Assembly (NCBI GenBank): GCA_001579985.1
Contig: LRSR01012301.1
Span: 1-50,720 of the forward strand
Direction of reading: 5' to 3'
Length of the DNA stretch: 50,720 nt
DNA from: Hypsibius dujardini
Taxonomy: Eukaryota; Tardigrada; Eutardigrada; Parachela; Hypsibiidae
Below, one piece after another: positions 10,832-21,709 of the stretch. Position 1 is the first letter of the stretch, and every line of letters starts with the position of its first letter. The notes below the pieces were generated by a model. The model was not told where the DNA came from. It did not search any database and saw only the letters and a list, made by a program, of their open reading frames with translations. Position numbers and translations under genes: made by a program.

Positions 10832-11026
10832 GTAAGAAGTTCATGTACTTGGATCGGATTGGCATGTTGAATATTTCTAACCCAAAGACTGCATAAATCA
10901 TAAGCACTTCACCACAAGACTACAGTCGAATTTGTGAATTAGAACAGGGATTTTGACTTTTGCGCCTACTATACCTTATGGCGGATGGTTCACAAAAATC
11001 TGTACACAGCAGACCGTAAATGTTAA

Positions 11027-11530
11027 GGGAACGTTCAACAATTACGTAAGCGCTCGATATTAGGCGGCCTTATTAGCGGAGCTCTGTCAGAGCTCGTCGG
11101 TATTTCTTTTTACCNNNNNNNNNNNNNNNNNNNNNNNNNNNNNNNNNNNNNNNNNNNNNNNNNNNNNCATAATCTTAAATTTCCGCGTTAATAACAAAAT
11201 TTAGAAGATTTGCGATTCCAATGCGCTGGTGAAGAAGGCATCAAGTAGATGTAGCCCTCCAAGTGACGTACCTAGTTTTCTGGTGGAGTCATCGGAACCT
11301 CTTGTCAGTACTAGTATCATGCTCAAATGAAGGGAAGAATAATGGCATACAGGTCTATAAAATGTTCCTGAAATACATGTTTTTTCAAACTCTCAGAATC
11401 AAGGAAATTTCAAGATTTAAAATTGTTGACGTAATCCAAGGACAGACCCCCGCCCCCTGTACGTCAGAGTTCGTCATTGATTGCTGACACGTACCCCCCA
11501 AATTCGATGACATAATTGTTGAACGTTCCC
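11027..11530. mobile_element. Harbinger-like non-autonomous element containing the gap
   Basis: Terminal inverted repeats GGGAACGTTCAACAATTA face each other at 11027 and 11530, with TAA duplicated outside (11024-11026 and 11531-11533). A 3-bp TWA duplication with ends beginning GGG is typical of PIF/Harbinger elements. The interior holds the 53-N gap and a small hairpin, GAGCTCTGTCAGAGCTC. Internal length is therefore uncertain. Confidence 0.65.
11115..11167. other. Assembly gap
   Basis: Run of 53 N; true length unknown. Confidence 0.99.
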
Positions 11531-11533
11531 TAA

Positions 11534-11958
11534 CTGAAACACAGCATCACCACACGACGTCTGCTGCGATAGTGATGAGCGCTCTTTAGCCCCTGGGGAA
11601 ACATCTCCTTCGTTGGCGGAAACGCGCAAACGGAGAAAACACTGATCGCGCGTTCATACGTTTGCCAAAACGCGCAACCGAGAGTCGCTCAGGCGAGAAA
11701 CTTTAAAATTTCACCTTTGGGAAACAAACAAACTCGCGCGGGCGCGGTCACCAAAAAGGTGTCTCGCAACGACGTTAAAAGTAGGTCAGTGCCCGGAAGA
11801 AGAAGGCAAGCGAGACGAGCGGACGCAGGCCGCGTTCGGCAGCTGACTCACGCAACGAGCTGCTCCATGGGTAAACACGTTTTCCATCCTGCTAAGAAAA
11901 TTTTTATTGCGGTTTTTATTAGCCTTCCACGCAGTAAATCTATTGTCTGCCTGTACTA
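11534..11958. other. Intergenic, no supported gene
   Basis: GC-richer stretch. A plus-strand frame at about 11717-12046 begins with TTG, runs across the edge of the next MITE and has low-complexity Arg-rich content, so it is not called. No other signal seen. Confidence 0.5.
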
Positions 11959-12436
11959 CAGTCAACGACAAGATCGAGTCCGAGGAATGGGCAAAAGACG
12001 CGGGACAGGAGGTGGCTTTCAGACAATGGAACAATCAATCACCTGACCTGCAGCGGTTGCTTTCTTCCTTTGTTCCATTTTCAACATGCTACCGTATTCC
12101 CCCGATCTCAAGGGACACTTTTTTGCCCTATCAGTTAATTTGATCCACCCCGGATCTTATCTGTTCATCACCGCTTGCTATTGTTTACCTACAATCAATC
12201 AATCAATCAATCGATTCAATGTGTGCGTCAAGAAATCCCGCTTAATCAATCAATCAATCGCTGCCAAGTTTGGCTTAAATTTCAACCAATCACGACACAG
12301 TGAATCCGATTGAACAGTCAACCGATGACTGGAGGGGGTGGGGCTTAACTGTCCCTTGAGATCGGGGGAATACGGTACCCCACCCCTTTTGCCCATACCC
12401 CGGACCCTCCCATGTAGTAAATTTTGTCGTTGATTG
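11959..12436. mobile_element. TA-flanked MITE, CAACGACA family, copy 1
   Basis: Outer ends are CAGTCAACGACA and, inverted, CAATCAACGACA, each next to TA (11957-11958, 12437-12438). A second inverted pair, GTATTCCCCCGATCTCAAGG, lies at 12091 and 12354-12373. Shares the ATGGGCAAAAG and C-rich subterminal blocks with copies at 18365-18577 and 25031-25154. Contains (TCAA)n runs. No coding content. Confidence 0.7.
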
Positions 12437-12688
12437 TAAATATTTCACGGGGAATGCGAGCTATCGACATCGATAAACATAGAAAACTGGTATATGATCG
12501 ATAGGCATAGAGAATGAAATGAGAACACCACTTCGAAGAAGAGCTGTAGGAACAATCTCCGAACAACTACAGACACAACTGCAGCACACCTATCAAAAAG
12601 TATGAAAAGCAGGAATAGAACTATACAGAATTCTCATTTCTCAATTCAATTTTGCTGTATGACGTTGTGGCTGTTTGTCAGTTGGAAA
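12437..12688. other. Downstream flank of 4-TM copy 2
   Basis: Degenerate copy of the 4320-4560 region that follows the first 4-TM gene; presumed 3' UTR and flank. No gene. Confidence 0.55.
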
Positions 12689-13907
12689 TCATCCGGCGCG
12701 ACCAAATGCTCGCCAGATCCCGTTCAGAAGCTTCTTCAGGCTGTCAAGAATCTTGCGTTTCGCCGAGATTGGTCTCTGGGCTGGATCCATCTCTCCGTTT
12801 GCCTCTACGTCTAGATCGACAGTTCCTCCATCCGTTGGCTGGTCCGTCTCGGTAGTGGTGATTCGGTCCCGGATCAGGTTGTCCCATTCCGCCAGCAAGG
12901 CCATGCTGTGGATGCTGGTCAGAATGAGCTGGTGGCACTGAACCAGAATGAACAGAGACAGCTGGAAAGCGATCAACAACCTGGCAACCTTCTCGTCGTT
13001 GTTGGATGCCGGCAGTCCGAAGCTGCATTTCAAGGCGACGAGAGTCGTCAATCCAGCCGTGATATTGACGACCAGATGAGCGTGGATCAGGCGACGACAA
13101 TATCGTTGGGTCTTCATCCAGGCGACGGTGTTGGTGCCATTTTGGGGCAGCTCAGACGGGCATTTGAAGAGGAAAACATAGGCTAAGACGACGTCGACGA
13201 GCTCCCACGCGCAGCAACCCAGCATTGTCAACATGACGTTGTTCACAGGATCTAAACAAAGAGATACAGTAAACAGACAGCCATGAACATGCGAACCGAC
13301 AGATATATACCGGGAGATGGGCTGACTCAGATTCAATGATTGACAATCAGCCAGAAAGGCAGAAAGGCAGACAGACGGAAAAACAAACAGAAAGACGGAA
13401 AGGCAGACAAGCAGGCATACAAATAGACAAAAAGGCGGAAAGGCAGACAGACAGGCAGACAGAAAGGCAGAAAGGCAGAAATATAGGCATACAAACAGAG
13501 AGAACGGCAGACAGACAGACAGACCGACAGATAGACAAACAGACAGTCAGACATACATGCAGTCAGACAGGCAGACATACATGCAGTCAGACAGGCAGAC
13601 AGACAGGCAGACAAGCAAAAATGAGAAGGAACTGACTGTTGATAAAATTTCTTGCAAGGCACTTACCGTTCAACCAAATGCAGATGTTGAATAACACGAT
13701 GAATCCGGGGGCACAGCGATGAATTTTATTCACGAATAAATCTTTCTGGATGATCGGAAAAACTCCACTTGGTATGGGCGTTACGGCATTGTCTGGATGA
13801 GCTTGAGCGTCGTCAAGTTGCCTTGTAGAGTCTGGGTCGTTGCGATCAGCCCGGCCGTGAGTATAGCCAAGCTCCCCAGCCTCATTAATCGACGCTTCAG
13901 TAGTCAT
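12689..13907 (-). CDS. Four-membrane-segment orphan protein, copy 2
   Basis: Exons 13907-13667 and 13251-12689; 267 aa, the same exon lengths and splice phase as copy 1. All landmarks are kept: GCCAWELVD, FKCPSELPQ, FKCSFGLP, SIHSMALLAEWDNLI and the basic tail. Differences cluster in the N-terminal region (about residues 9-60) and in segment 4, which reads LLIAFQLSLFILVQ. The intron (13252-13666) has grown to 415 bases by a degenerate CAGA-type tract. The region carrying the TATA-like block in copies 1 and 3 is missing here: the upstream repeat joins directly about 70 bases before the ATG, so expression may differ or be lost. The reading frame itself is unbroken, and its function is unknown. 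Confidence 0.7.
13349..13621 (-). repeat. Degenerate CAGA-type tract in 4-TM copy 2 intron
   Basis: Imperfect CAGA, AAGG and CATA units, unlike the near-perfect tracts in the sister introns. Confidence 0.85.
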
Positions 13908-13977
13908 TTTTGCTGAAGAAGTGGCGTTTAAAAGGAAATTTCGAAAAAGTGGAAAGATTGTTATGAGCGAGGTAGTG

Positions 13978-14220
13978 CGATGTACCGGTACGTGCCCGGA
14001 CAATATTACTCTATCGACAAACAAACACAATCTGAGTCACTACAATCGTCCGAGTCACCCCTTGTGCTTGTTGGCAGACGCTTCCACTTGGTTCGCCGGT
14101 TATTCTGTGTTGCGTTTGTGCGGGGGCTGCTTTTTGCAGTATCCATGTTACTGCGCGCGGAGTGTAAAGCAGATTGCACGAGTACTCGTACAGCAATTTT
14201 CAACACGACTACGATTCCAT
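13978..14220. repeat. 4-TM upstream block, copy 2
   Basis: Copy of 5985-6240. The palindrome core CACGAGTACTCGT is kept with one end base changed. Confidence 0.65.
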
Positions 14221-14300
14221 TACGTAGAGACAGACACAGACACAGATAGAGACAGACACAGACACCGACACAGACACGGGCTTAGAGACAGACAAAGGCA
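14221..14300 (+). repeat. Short CAGACA tract
   Basis: Shorter, interrupted version of the hexanucleotide tract beside 4-TM copy 1. Confidence 0.8.
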
Positions 14301-14867
14301 ATTAGTGGCGTATACAATGTACACAGATCCATCAACTGAGCTAGGCACAGACACAGATACAATCATGGATGAGACCCAACGCATACAGAAAAGCAGGACA
14401 GGCGCACAGCTGAGTTTGACAAAGTGTTTCATTTTTTTAAGCTTAATAATTAATTTCATGATTTGGACGTCTACCTAGCCTACTTTTGTTTTTATCTTTT
14501 AATACTCTCTTTTTAATCATTTACTGAATCAAATAATTTTTAATTCATTTGAGATGTCTTATTAATTTAGTGCACTGTCGCAAGAACACAAATATTTGAG
14601 TGTATTTTCCTTGTTTTTTGTAGTGTAACAGTAAACATAAATTAAAGTATCTGTTTTGTATACAGCACCACATATTACGCAGTTGACGGCACGAGTGGCT
14701 GTGCAGTTGTACTAGTGTTCAAAATGCTACGCGAGTATTCGTGCAGTCTGCTTTAAACCCCGCGAACCATTAGCTATCGCATTGTTTCAGTCTCTTGACT
14801 TCCTCGTAAGCAATCATATACCGTATAAACGCTTATTTCTATGTCTGTCCGTCTATTTATTTATTTG
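14301..14867. other. AT-rich 3' flank of duplicated unit 2
   Basis: Matches 6390-6750, 17940-18364 and 26570-27020 (shared marks GTCGAGTGTATTTT or similar and ACAGCACCACATA). No coding frame. The kinase-like gene that follows in units 1, 3 and 4 is missing here. Confidence 0.6.
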
Positions 14868-14899
14868 CCTGTTTGTCTGTTTGTCTGTCTGTCTGTCTG

Positions 14900-14959
<60 letters not shown>

Positions 14960-15041
14960 GTGTCTGTCTGCCTGCGTATCTGTCTATCTATCTTAGTGCC
15001 TCCCGGTCTGTTTGTCCGTCTGTCTGTCTGTGTGTTTCACG
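14868..15041 (+). repeat. TCTG microsatellite before RhoGAP pseudogene
   Basis: Corresponds in position to the last RhoGAP intron tract at 2971-3165, supporting that the duplicated piece began inside that intron. Confidence 0.88.
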
Positions 15042-15062
15042 CCAAACTTTCCCCCTCCTGTA

Positions 15063-15300
15063 GTCCGCTTTGTAATGGGTGAAGTATTCTATTGCAGAAT
15101 ATCCGACAATAGCAATTCTGCATCTTCTCTGTCGGATTCACCGCCCTCCTCCTCCGGGGAGACCTTCTAGAACGCCACCAGTTCGTCCTCGTTGAACGTC
15201 AAAGCCGGTGGCGGTTCGCTGGTCGGCAGCCTGAAGAGTGTGCAGGTCTGAGCGGAGCGAGGGGCGGTCACGCCGCTCGCGCACACACTTAAACCCGTTT
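15063..15300 (+). pseudogene. Duplicated 3' end of the RhoGAP gene
   Basis: Near-identical to the acceptor and start of the last RhoGAP exon (3166-3208), then jumps to the part equal to about 3533-3715, losing about 325 bases at a GCAA microhomology. The remaining frame has a TAG (CCTTCTAGAAC) where the parent reads TCCTCG. It retains the parent stop region and 3' flank. It has no catalytic part and shows how far the segmental duplication reached. Confidence 0.88.
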
Positions 15301-16083
15301 TCAGTAACGTCTTTGGAGATATTCGTTTTTGGGGAGCTTTGGAGGTGTTTGTGAGGTTTGACGTTTTTTCTCATTTTTTCGTGCAATATGTGAAGTTTGA
15401 GGGAAGGCAGATTCCTTAGTGTACTGTAGTTTTAATGTATGAAATTCTCGAATAGTAATAGGCGCCCTATAGGATTGCCAAATATGTTGTTCATCGTGCT
15501 CATCTTTCAATACAGACAGCCCAAAATTGACGAAGCACAGAAATGCAAGTAAATGTAAAAAAAAAGGAAAATAAATAGTTTTATTTTGGTTCATTCCACA
15601 TTAGTCTACCGGAATAAGTAATTAATTTAAGCCGCCATTTTTAACTTACGTTAAATTAGAAATTGAAACGGTTATTGTAATTTCGCACATCGCCGCCAGC
15701 CAGTTCTCGGATGCCAAATGATTCGGAAATTCTATTCTCCTGATTGGCGCAGTCAGACAGTCAAACCGAAAAGCCGTATGAAGTTGTGAAGTAAAATTTG
15801 TGAAGTGACCGTGCGCTCAGCAAGTGCCTTTGCAATACAAAACGACGTGAGAAACTGCCAGACATCGATAGACACAGGAAACTGGTATAGATCGATAGGC
15901 ATAGAGGATGAAATAATAACACCACTTCGAGGAGGAGCAGTAGGAACAATCTCCGGACAGCTACAGACACAACTGCTGCACATCTATCAAAAGGTAAGAA
16001 ATCAGGAATAAAACTCAACGAAATCAACAACTGAATGTTTACAATATTGCTATATGACGTTGTGGTTGTTTGCCAATTCGAAA
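15301..16083. other. Duplicate of the RhoGAP-to-4-TM intergenic region
   Basis: Parallels 3716-4596 with indels, including the CCGGAATAAGTAATTAA mark (4145 and 15609). No supported gene. Confidence 0.7.
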
Positions 16084-16739
16084 TCATCCGGCGTGACCAA
16101 ATGCTCGCCAGATCCCGTTCAGAAGCTTCTTCAGGCTGCGAAGGACCTTGCGTTTTGCCGAGATTGGTCTCTGGGCTGGATCCATCTCTCCGTTTGCCTC
16201 TACGTCTAGATCGACAGTTCCTCCATCCGTTAGCTGGTCCGTCTCGGTAGTGGCGATTCGGTTCCGGATCAGGTTGTCCCATTCCGCCAGCAAGGCCATG
16301 CTGTGGATGCTGGTCAGGATGAGGTGGTACCACTGAACCAGAATGAACACGACCAGCCAAGCGATCGTCATCCAAGCAAACTTCTCGTTGTCGTTAAATG
16401 CGGACAGTCCGAAGCTGCATTTAAATGCGACGAGGGCCGTCAATCCAGCCGTGATGTTGACGACCAGATGGGCGTGGATCAGGCGACGACAATATCGTTG
16501 GGTCTTCATCCAGGCGACGGTGTTGGTGCCATTCTGGGGCAGCTCGGACGGGCATTTGAAAAGGAAAACTGTGGCCAAGACGACGTCAACGAGCTCCCAC
16601 GCGCAGCAACCCAGCATTGCCAACGTCAGGTCGTTCGCAGAATCTAAACAAATCGATACAGTAAAATGTGCGAAGCAATCAGCATGCGAACCGGCAGATG
16701 TATACCGGGAGATGAACTGACTCAGACTCTATAAATGCA

Positions 16740-16806
<67 letters not shown>

Positions 16807-17094
16807 AAGGAGAAGGAACTGGCTGTTGATAAAATTTCTTTTAAGACACTTACCCTTCAACCAAACACAGATGATGAATAACACGCTGAATCCGATGGCA
16901 CAGCGATGTACTGCACTCATGATCATATCTTCCTGGATGATTGGGAACATTTCACTCGCGATGAGCGTTACGGCATTGTCTGGATGAGGTCGAGCGTCGT
17001 CGAGTTGCTTTGTAGCGTCTGTTTCGTTGCAATCAGCCTGGCCGTGAGCACAGCCAAGCTCCCCAGTCACATTAATAAAAATTTCAGTAGTCAT
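16084..17094 (-). CDS. Four-membrane-segment orphan protein, copy 3
   Basis: Exons 17094-16854 and 16643-16084; 266 aa, one codon shorter than copies 1 and 2 at the start of segment 4 (TIAWLVV against TIAIWLVV). The landmarks GCCAWELVD, FKCPSELPQ, FKCSFGL and the basic tail are intact, and the splice donor and acceptor align with the other copies. The intron (16644-16853) holds a near-perfect CAGA tract. The TATA-like block about 70-80 bases upstream is kept. It was duplicated together with the RhoGAP 3' end. Predicted integral membrane protein of unknown role. Confidence 0.7.
16738..16808 (-). repeat. CAGA microsatellite in 4-TM copy 3 intron
   Basis: Near-perfect (CAGA)n on the plus strand. 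Confidence 0.95.
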
Positions 17095-17157
17095 TGTTGC
17101 TGATGAAATGGCCTTTAGAAGGAGATTTCGAAAAAGTGAAAAGGTTCTAATGAGCGA

Positions 17158-17180
17158 AATAGTCCATATAAATACAAATG
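17158..17180 (-). promoter_or_regulatory. Putative TATA element of 4-TM copy 3
   Basis: Coding-strand TGTATTTATATGG at the same distance from the ATG as in copy 1, embedded in a conserved block (CGTCGAGCGACACAT). Confidence 0.45.
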
Positions 17181-17516
17181 TGTCGCTCGACGACAGCTGC
17201 AAACGACTCGGCTTTCTTATCAATACAGTGAGTACGCAGCGACTTTGGTGATAGTCCTGAGTGGCAGTGCCAGTAACTGCACCATACAGATTGCTGTATT
17301 GCTGTATTGCAGATCTGTATTGCTGCACCACTGACTGCACCACTCTATTGCTGCAGCTGTGCAACACGAACCCTTTCTGTGGCAGTTGCAGGAATAGGGC
17401 TATATCGCTTCTTTCCAGATTAGGATGCTGCAGGAAGAGAGGTCTTTACTGATGATTTTAAATGACAATTGGCTGTGCGGCGTGTTGCAGGAATAGGAGT
17501 CTGCACTCTGTAGCGA

Positions 17517-17765
17517 CGACGATGTACCGGTACGTACTCGAACGATATTAACCGATCGACAAACAAACAAAATTTGAGTCACAACAATCTTCAGAGCCAC
17601 CCCTTGTGCTTGTTAGTCGACGCTTTCACTTGGTTCGCCGGTTGTTCTGTGTTGCGTTTGTGCGGGTGTTTTTTGTGTAGTATTTATGTTAGAGTGCGCG
17701 GAGTGTAAAGCAATTTGCACGAGTACTCGTGAGGCGATTTTCAACACGAGTACAACTCCACTACG
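17517..17765. repeat. 4-TM upstream block, copy 3
   Basis: Third copy of the 5985-6240 block, with GCACGAGTACTCGTG retained. Confidence 0.65.
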
Positions 17766-17770
17766 TAAAA

Positions 17771-17935
17771 ACAGACATAGAGACAGAGACAGAGACAGAG
17801 ACAGAGACAGACACAGACACAGACACAGACACAGACACAGACACAGACACAGACACAGACACAGACACAGACACAAACACGGACACAAACACAGACAAGG
17901 GCAAAGAGACAGGCACAGGTAAAGACAAAGAAGAT
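17771..17935 (+). repeat. CAGACA hexanucleotide microsatellite
   Basis: GAGACA units at the left pass into (CAGACA)n. Confidence 0.93.
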
Positions 17936-18364
17936 TAGCGGAGTATACAATGCACACAGATCCATCAACTTAACTAGGCACAGACACAAATACATTTATG
18001 GATGAAAACAAACACACAGAAATGCAGGACAGGCACACCGTTGAGTTTAATTAAGTATTTCATTTTTAAGTTGTGCTACTTTTAAATAATTAATTAATTT
18101 CATGATTTAGACCGTCTGCTTATCATACCTTTATTTGTTAATACCAGTACTCTCTTTTTAATCATTAAGTGAATTAAATAATTCTTAATTAATTTGAGCT
18201 TAGTCTTATTAATTTAGTGTAACGTCGTAAGGACACAAACTGTCGAGTGTATTTTTCTTGTTTTTGATAATGTAATAGTAAAAAATGAATTATCGTGTTT
18301 ATTTTACAGCACCACATACTACACAGTTGCCTTAGTTGACGGCACGAGGGGCTGTGCAGTCGTA

Positions 18365-18577
18365 TAGTAAGCAACAGAATTTAATCTAATGGAGGGTCCC
18401 GGAAATGGGCAAAAGGGGCGGGGCAGGGGTAATAATTGAACAATCAACCAATCAACCAGCTGGGCTCCGGAGCAATCGGAGCGGAGTTGATTGGTTGACT
18501 GTTCAATTATTACCCCTGCCCCGCCCCTTTTGCCCATTTCTGGGACCCTCCATTAGATTAAATTCTGTCGCTTACTG
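18365..18577. mobile_element. Hairpin MITE, CAACGACA family, copy 2
   Basis: Long inverted arms (about 85 bases each, GCAACAGAATTTAATCTAAT inward) with TA at 18363-18364 and 18578-18579. The pre-insertion sequence can be seen in units 2 and 4, where the flanks are continuous. No coding content. Confidence 0.78.
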
Positions 18578-18639
18578 TATTAGTGTGAAAAATGCTGCGC
18601 GAGTATTCCTGCAGTCTGCCTGCATAGACGCGTCCAGAC

Positions 18640-18890
18640 TTCCCAGTACGGGGGGGGCAAGATTTTTAATTCTAAATATATTAAGTATAACTTTTCCACA
18701 GAGAAACATCGCAAGGGAAGTACACATACAATAGTAGTTGTAATTTTTTGACGTCGAGTAATAACAGACATTGGTATGATTCTGTTATTTTCACTCTATA
18801 AAACGTCAGGCAAAAACGCCATTACGTCACTTTTTCAATTTCAGACGGGGGGGGGGCAATTGCCCACTTGCCACCCCCTAGTACGCGTTC
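18640..18890. mobile_element. Possible G-run-ended MITE
   Basis: The stretch between AGTACG at 18643-18648 and AGTACG at about 18880-18885 begins GGGGGGGCAAG and ends CTTGCCACCCCCT, a short inverted repeat inside a 6-base direct repeat. Family not recognised. Confidence 0.4.
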
Positions 18891-19061
18891 TTTGTAATCA
18901 ACCATATATCGTTTAAAGGGTTATTAATATCATACAGTTTGAAGTTGTCTCACTTTTTTTCTAAATTTATCAGGTAAATAAACTTCTTTAACGCAGAATC
19001 ATTCAATCAATTGCAGAGTCTCACAGAAAAGGCAAACCGTTGGCAGTTTCCTCGATAGCTG
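18891..19061. other. Flank downstream of the kinase-like gene
   Basis: No gene seen; parallels 27800-27960 in unit 4. Confidence 0.5.
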
Positions 19062-20974
19062 CTACAAAAACTCCGGGTCTCCGGGAATAGCGATAGGAGC
19101 ACTCGATTCCTGAGTGTTTCCGTAGTTGGGATCTTGAACCATGCAAGAGTTCTGGAAATCGTTTACGTTTAGATTAATGTTGATCCAAGATTCTAGGTTG
19201 AAATCGCCTGGATCTATGAGATTTTCGCTGATCGGAGCAGTCGATCCCTGAGACAATCCATAGGCGGAATCTTGTGCCATTAAGGAGTTCTGGAAACCGT
19301 CCCGATGACTGCTGTCCAAGGATGGCGCACAGAAGAGAAGGTCGCCGATACCTTCAGCCGGGGCGCTGAAATCCCGAGGTCCACCGGCAGCGGGAGCTTG
19401 AGGGAGATGAGAGTGCTCCAGGAAACTACCCGTGTTGCCTGCAAATGCAGCATCCTGCAAGCATGGGGCTGCTACTCTTGGATCTGCAGTCGTAGCACTG
19501 GGTTCCTGGTACCATGGACCGGAAATGAGGTAGGGCAATTTAGAGCTCTGAACGTTGCTCAAGCCCTGAATTTGAGGTAGGGAATGGTTTCTCCAGGGTT
19601 CGTTGATGTCCAATACCATCGGCTGCTCCGAGTAGTTCCCAGCAGCTGTTGATTGCGGACGCACCAGCGGTTCAGGAAAAGATTGCAGTCGCTTCTTCCG
19701 GCTTGTGCTGTCCGGACTGGCTGCAGTCCGTTTCCCGGTAATCTGCGTCGTGGCAGCTGTTCTGGAACCGGGGTCCTGCATAGCGAAGGCAGTCTTCATC
19801 CCGGCACCCTGTATGGTGACAAGCCGGGGGAAGGACGGATCGCTGGAAGGGGCCTTCATGGCGATCGTCGGCGACATGGCTGACGAATTTGTCGGCTCAT
19901 CGCTGGGTTGATCCTGTTGGGGAAGAAAACGTCTTGTATATACAGGTAATCATGCGAGCTCCTTGTGTGGTACCACTGAAAAGTGCCGCAAAGGTTCTAC
20001 ATATAATTACATTATTTTTTACAGTTATAAGTCTGGTTGCAGGCACAATTTCATCACGAACGCGAACACGGTTTTCCGTTTAAAGACGCCACGAGATTCA
20101 CAACTTCATAGTTTATACAACGACAGATCACCATACAAATTTCTCAATCGTGTACACGAAACCGGTTTTCGCCTTTTCCGCGCTTGCATGTGCTTGAAAC
20201 CAATGCGCTGACTAGGCTACCGGGAACATCTGATTAACGGGATATTATTTAACGAACGTACTGGACATTGTACAGGCGGAGAACTTTCAGCAGAGCAGCG
20301 CGAATCTGTGATGTCTTCCACACAGCCATCTTGCGCGCTCGGTACGACCATCTGAACCATCTGAAATAAATATACATCTAAAACGAGGAACATTCAATTC
20401 AAATTGCGATTTTCCGAAAACTCACCGTGTAATTGGCTTTCAGCACGAAAACAAAGACATTCGAAGGGAATCGGTGTCGCCAAAAAGAATCGGGCATAAT
20501 GCACAGACCGACCAGCTCCAACAGTGCCCCGACCATGTAGCACCGTATTTCATCCATGATCACGTCCGCGAAGGGAGGACTTGTGAAAAAGTCTCTCTTG
20601 TTGATCCATTCACGGAACAGCGATGCACCTCGCGAGTCAAAGAAGAGGCAGACGCGGCTTTTGTGTCGGAAGCAGCCGAAAATTTGGCGGAAGGAGTGTT
20701 CTTCGCCCGGCGACTCGTAAACGTCGTGCCGTTTCAGTTCGATCTCACAGCGACCTTGAAATGCGCCTAACGCATGCTCACAAAATATCTTCATCTGTAC
20801 CATTTCGTCTACCGTTTCACGTTTGAAACATGTGACCCACTGCAACCGAGATATATTTACCGTAAGTCTCAATCGCGATGATTCGCAGTTGGAAAAGCCA
20901 GAGGCTTAAGACCGATAAACGACATAGAGACAGACTACATATATACAGACAGACAAACTGCCAGGCAGGCAGGC

Positions 20975-21023
<49 letters not shown>

Positions 21024-21632
21024 GGCAGACAGACAGACAGACAGACAGGCAAACAGGCAAACAGGCAGACAGGCAGACAGACAGACAGGCAGGCAGACAG
21101 ACAGACATGCAGCTAAACAGACAGAAAGAAAGATAGTGGAACATGCAGAGCAGGCATGCAGGCTTATAGATAGGCGGACTCTTCCCTTGCTGGAGATTTC
21201 ATGCATTGAATAAGTCTGTACCTGACCAGTAGATCCACTGTGAAGCACTCGCACAACCTCGTAATCGCTTTCCCCTGAACTCAGGATATCGCCTTTCTTC
21301 ACCGCACCCAGGTCGCCAGTCGTGGTTTGAGTTTGGATAGCGGCTTTTCGGGTCACTGAGCCCGATGGCCGCGCATCGTCTGGGACCACGTCACTCAACA
21401 ACAGATTTTTCAAATGATCCAAAATCTTCTCAACTGACCACTCCACATCGTTCAAATAATCCTTCGCTCCGGACTGAAGATTTCGGAAGAACTGGTACAT
21501 TTTCTGTTCAGTGGGAGTAATCCGCGGAGAGGGCTTCTCGCTCGTCAACGTATTTCTCATTCCACCATGTTGCGGGATGGGCCCCGCCGGTTTTCCAGAC
21601 TGCGAAATTGTCCGCTCCTCAACCGCTGCCAT
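19062..21632 (-). CDS. Divergent kinase-like protein with C-terminal repeats
   Basis: Four exons, 21632-21222, 20839-20426, 20360-20262 and 19913-19062, all phase 0, giving 591 aa. Residues about 120-275 resemble the N-lobe and early C-lobe of the HIPK/DYRK/CLK branch: a glycine-loop-like HSGSTGQ ending exon 1, a VAIK-like VQMK with Lys154, then FRQIFGCFRHKSRVCLFFD followed by GASLFREWINK, where family kinases have the hinge and (N/S)LYDFL-type helix. The catalytic HxDLKPEN is not recognisable; the aligned stretch is CIMPDSFWRHRFPSN. No DFG motif or C-lobe follows, so it is probably a pseudokinase or kinase-derived protein. Exon 4 is a Ser/Pro/Asn-rich tail with two copies of an FQNSxMxQDxxYGxxQ-type repeat. 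The ATG at 21632 is chosen because the unit-4 copy keeps it; an acceptor upstream suggests a 5' UTR intron. The kinase link is inferred by eye and needs profile comparison. Confidence 0.55.
20945..21130 (-). repeat. CAGA/CAGG tract in kinase-like gene intron 1
   Basis: Mixed CAGA, CAGG and CAAA units in the intron 20840-21221. Confidence 0.92.
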
Positions 21633-21709
21633 TATCAAAGACTTGCAACCTTTCTTCGTGGCGTGCTGAGAAGGTTTCGCCGGTCGTGGCCTGAAGAAAG
21701 AAAGGCCTG

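Noticed and set aside
11717-12046. Frame beginning GNKQTR that looks like an N-myristoylation start
   Set aside because: The start codon is TTG, the frame crosses a MITE boundary, and the sequence becomes low-complexity; no family match.
15805-16011. Small plus-strand frame with matching frame at 4330-4505
   Set aside because: Conserved between duplicated units, but most differences change amino acids, one copy lacks the ATG and the third (12440-12605) is broken; better seen as non-coding flank.
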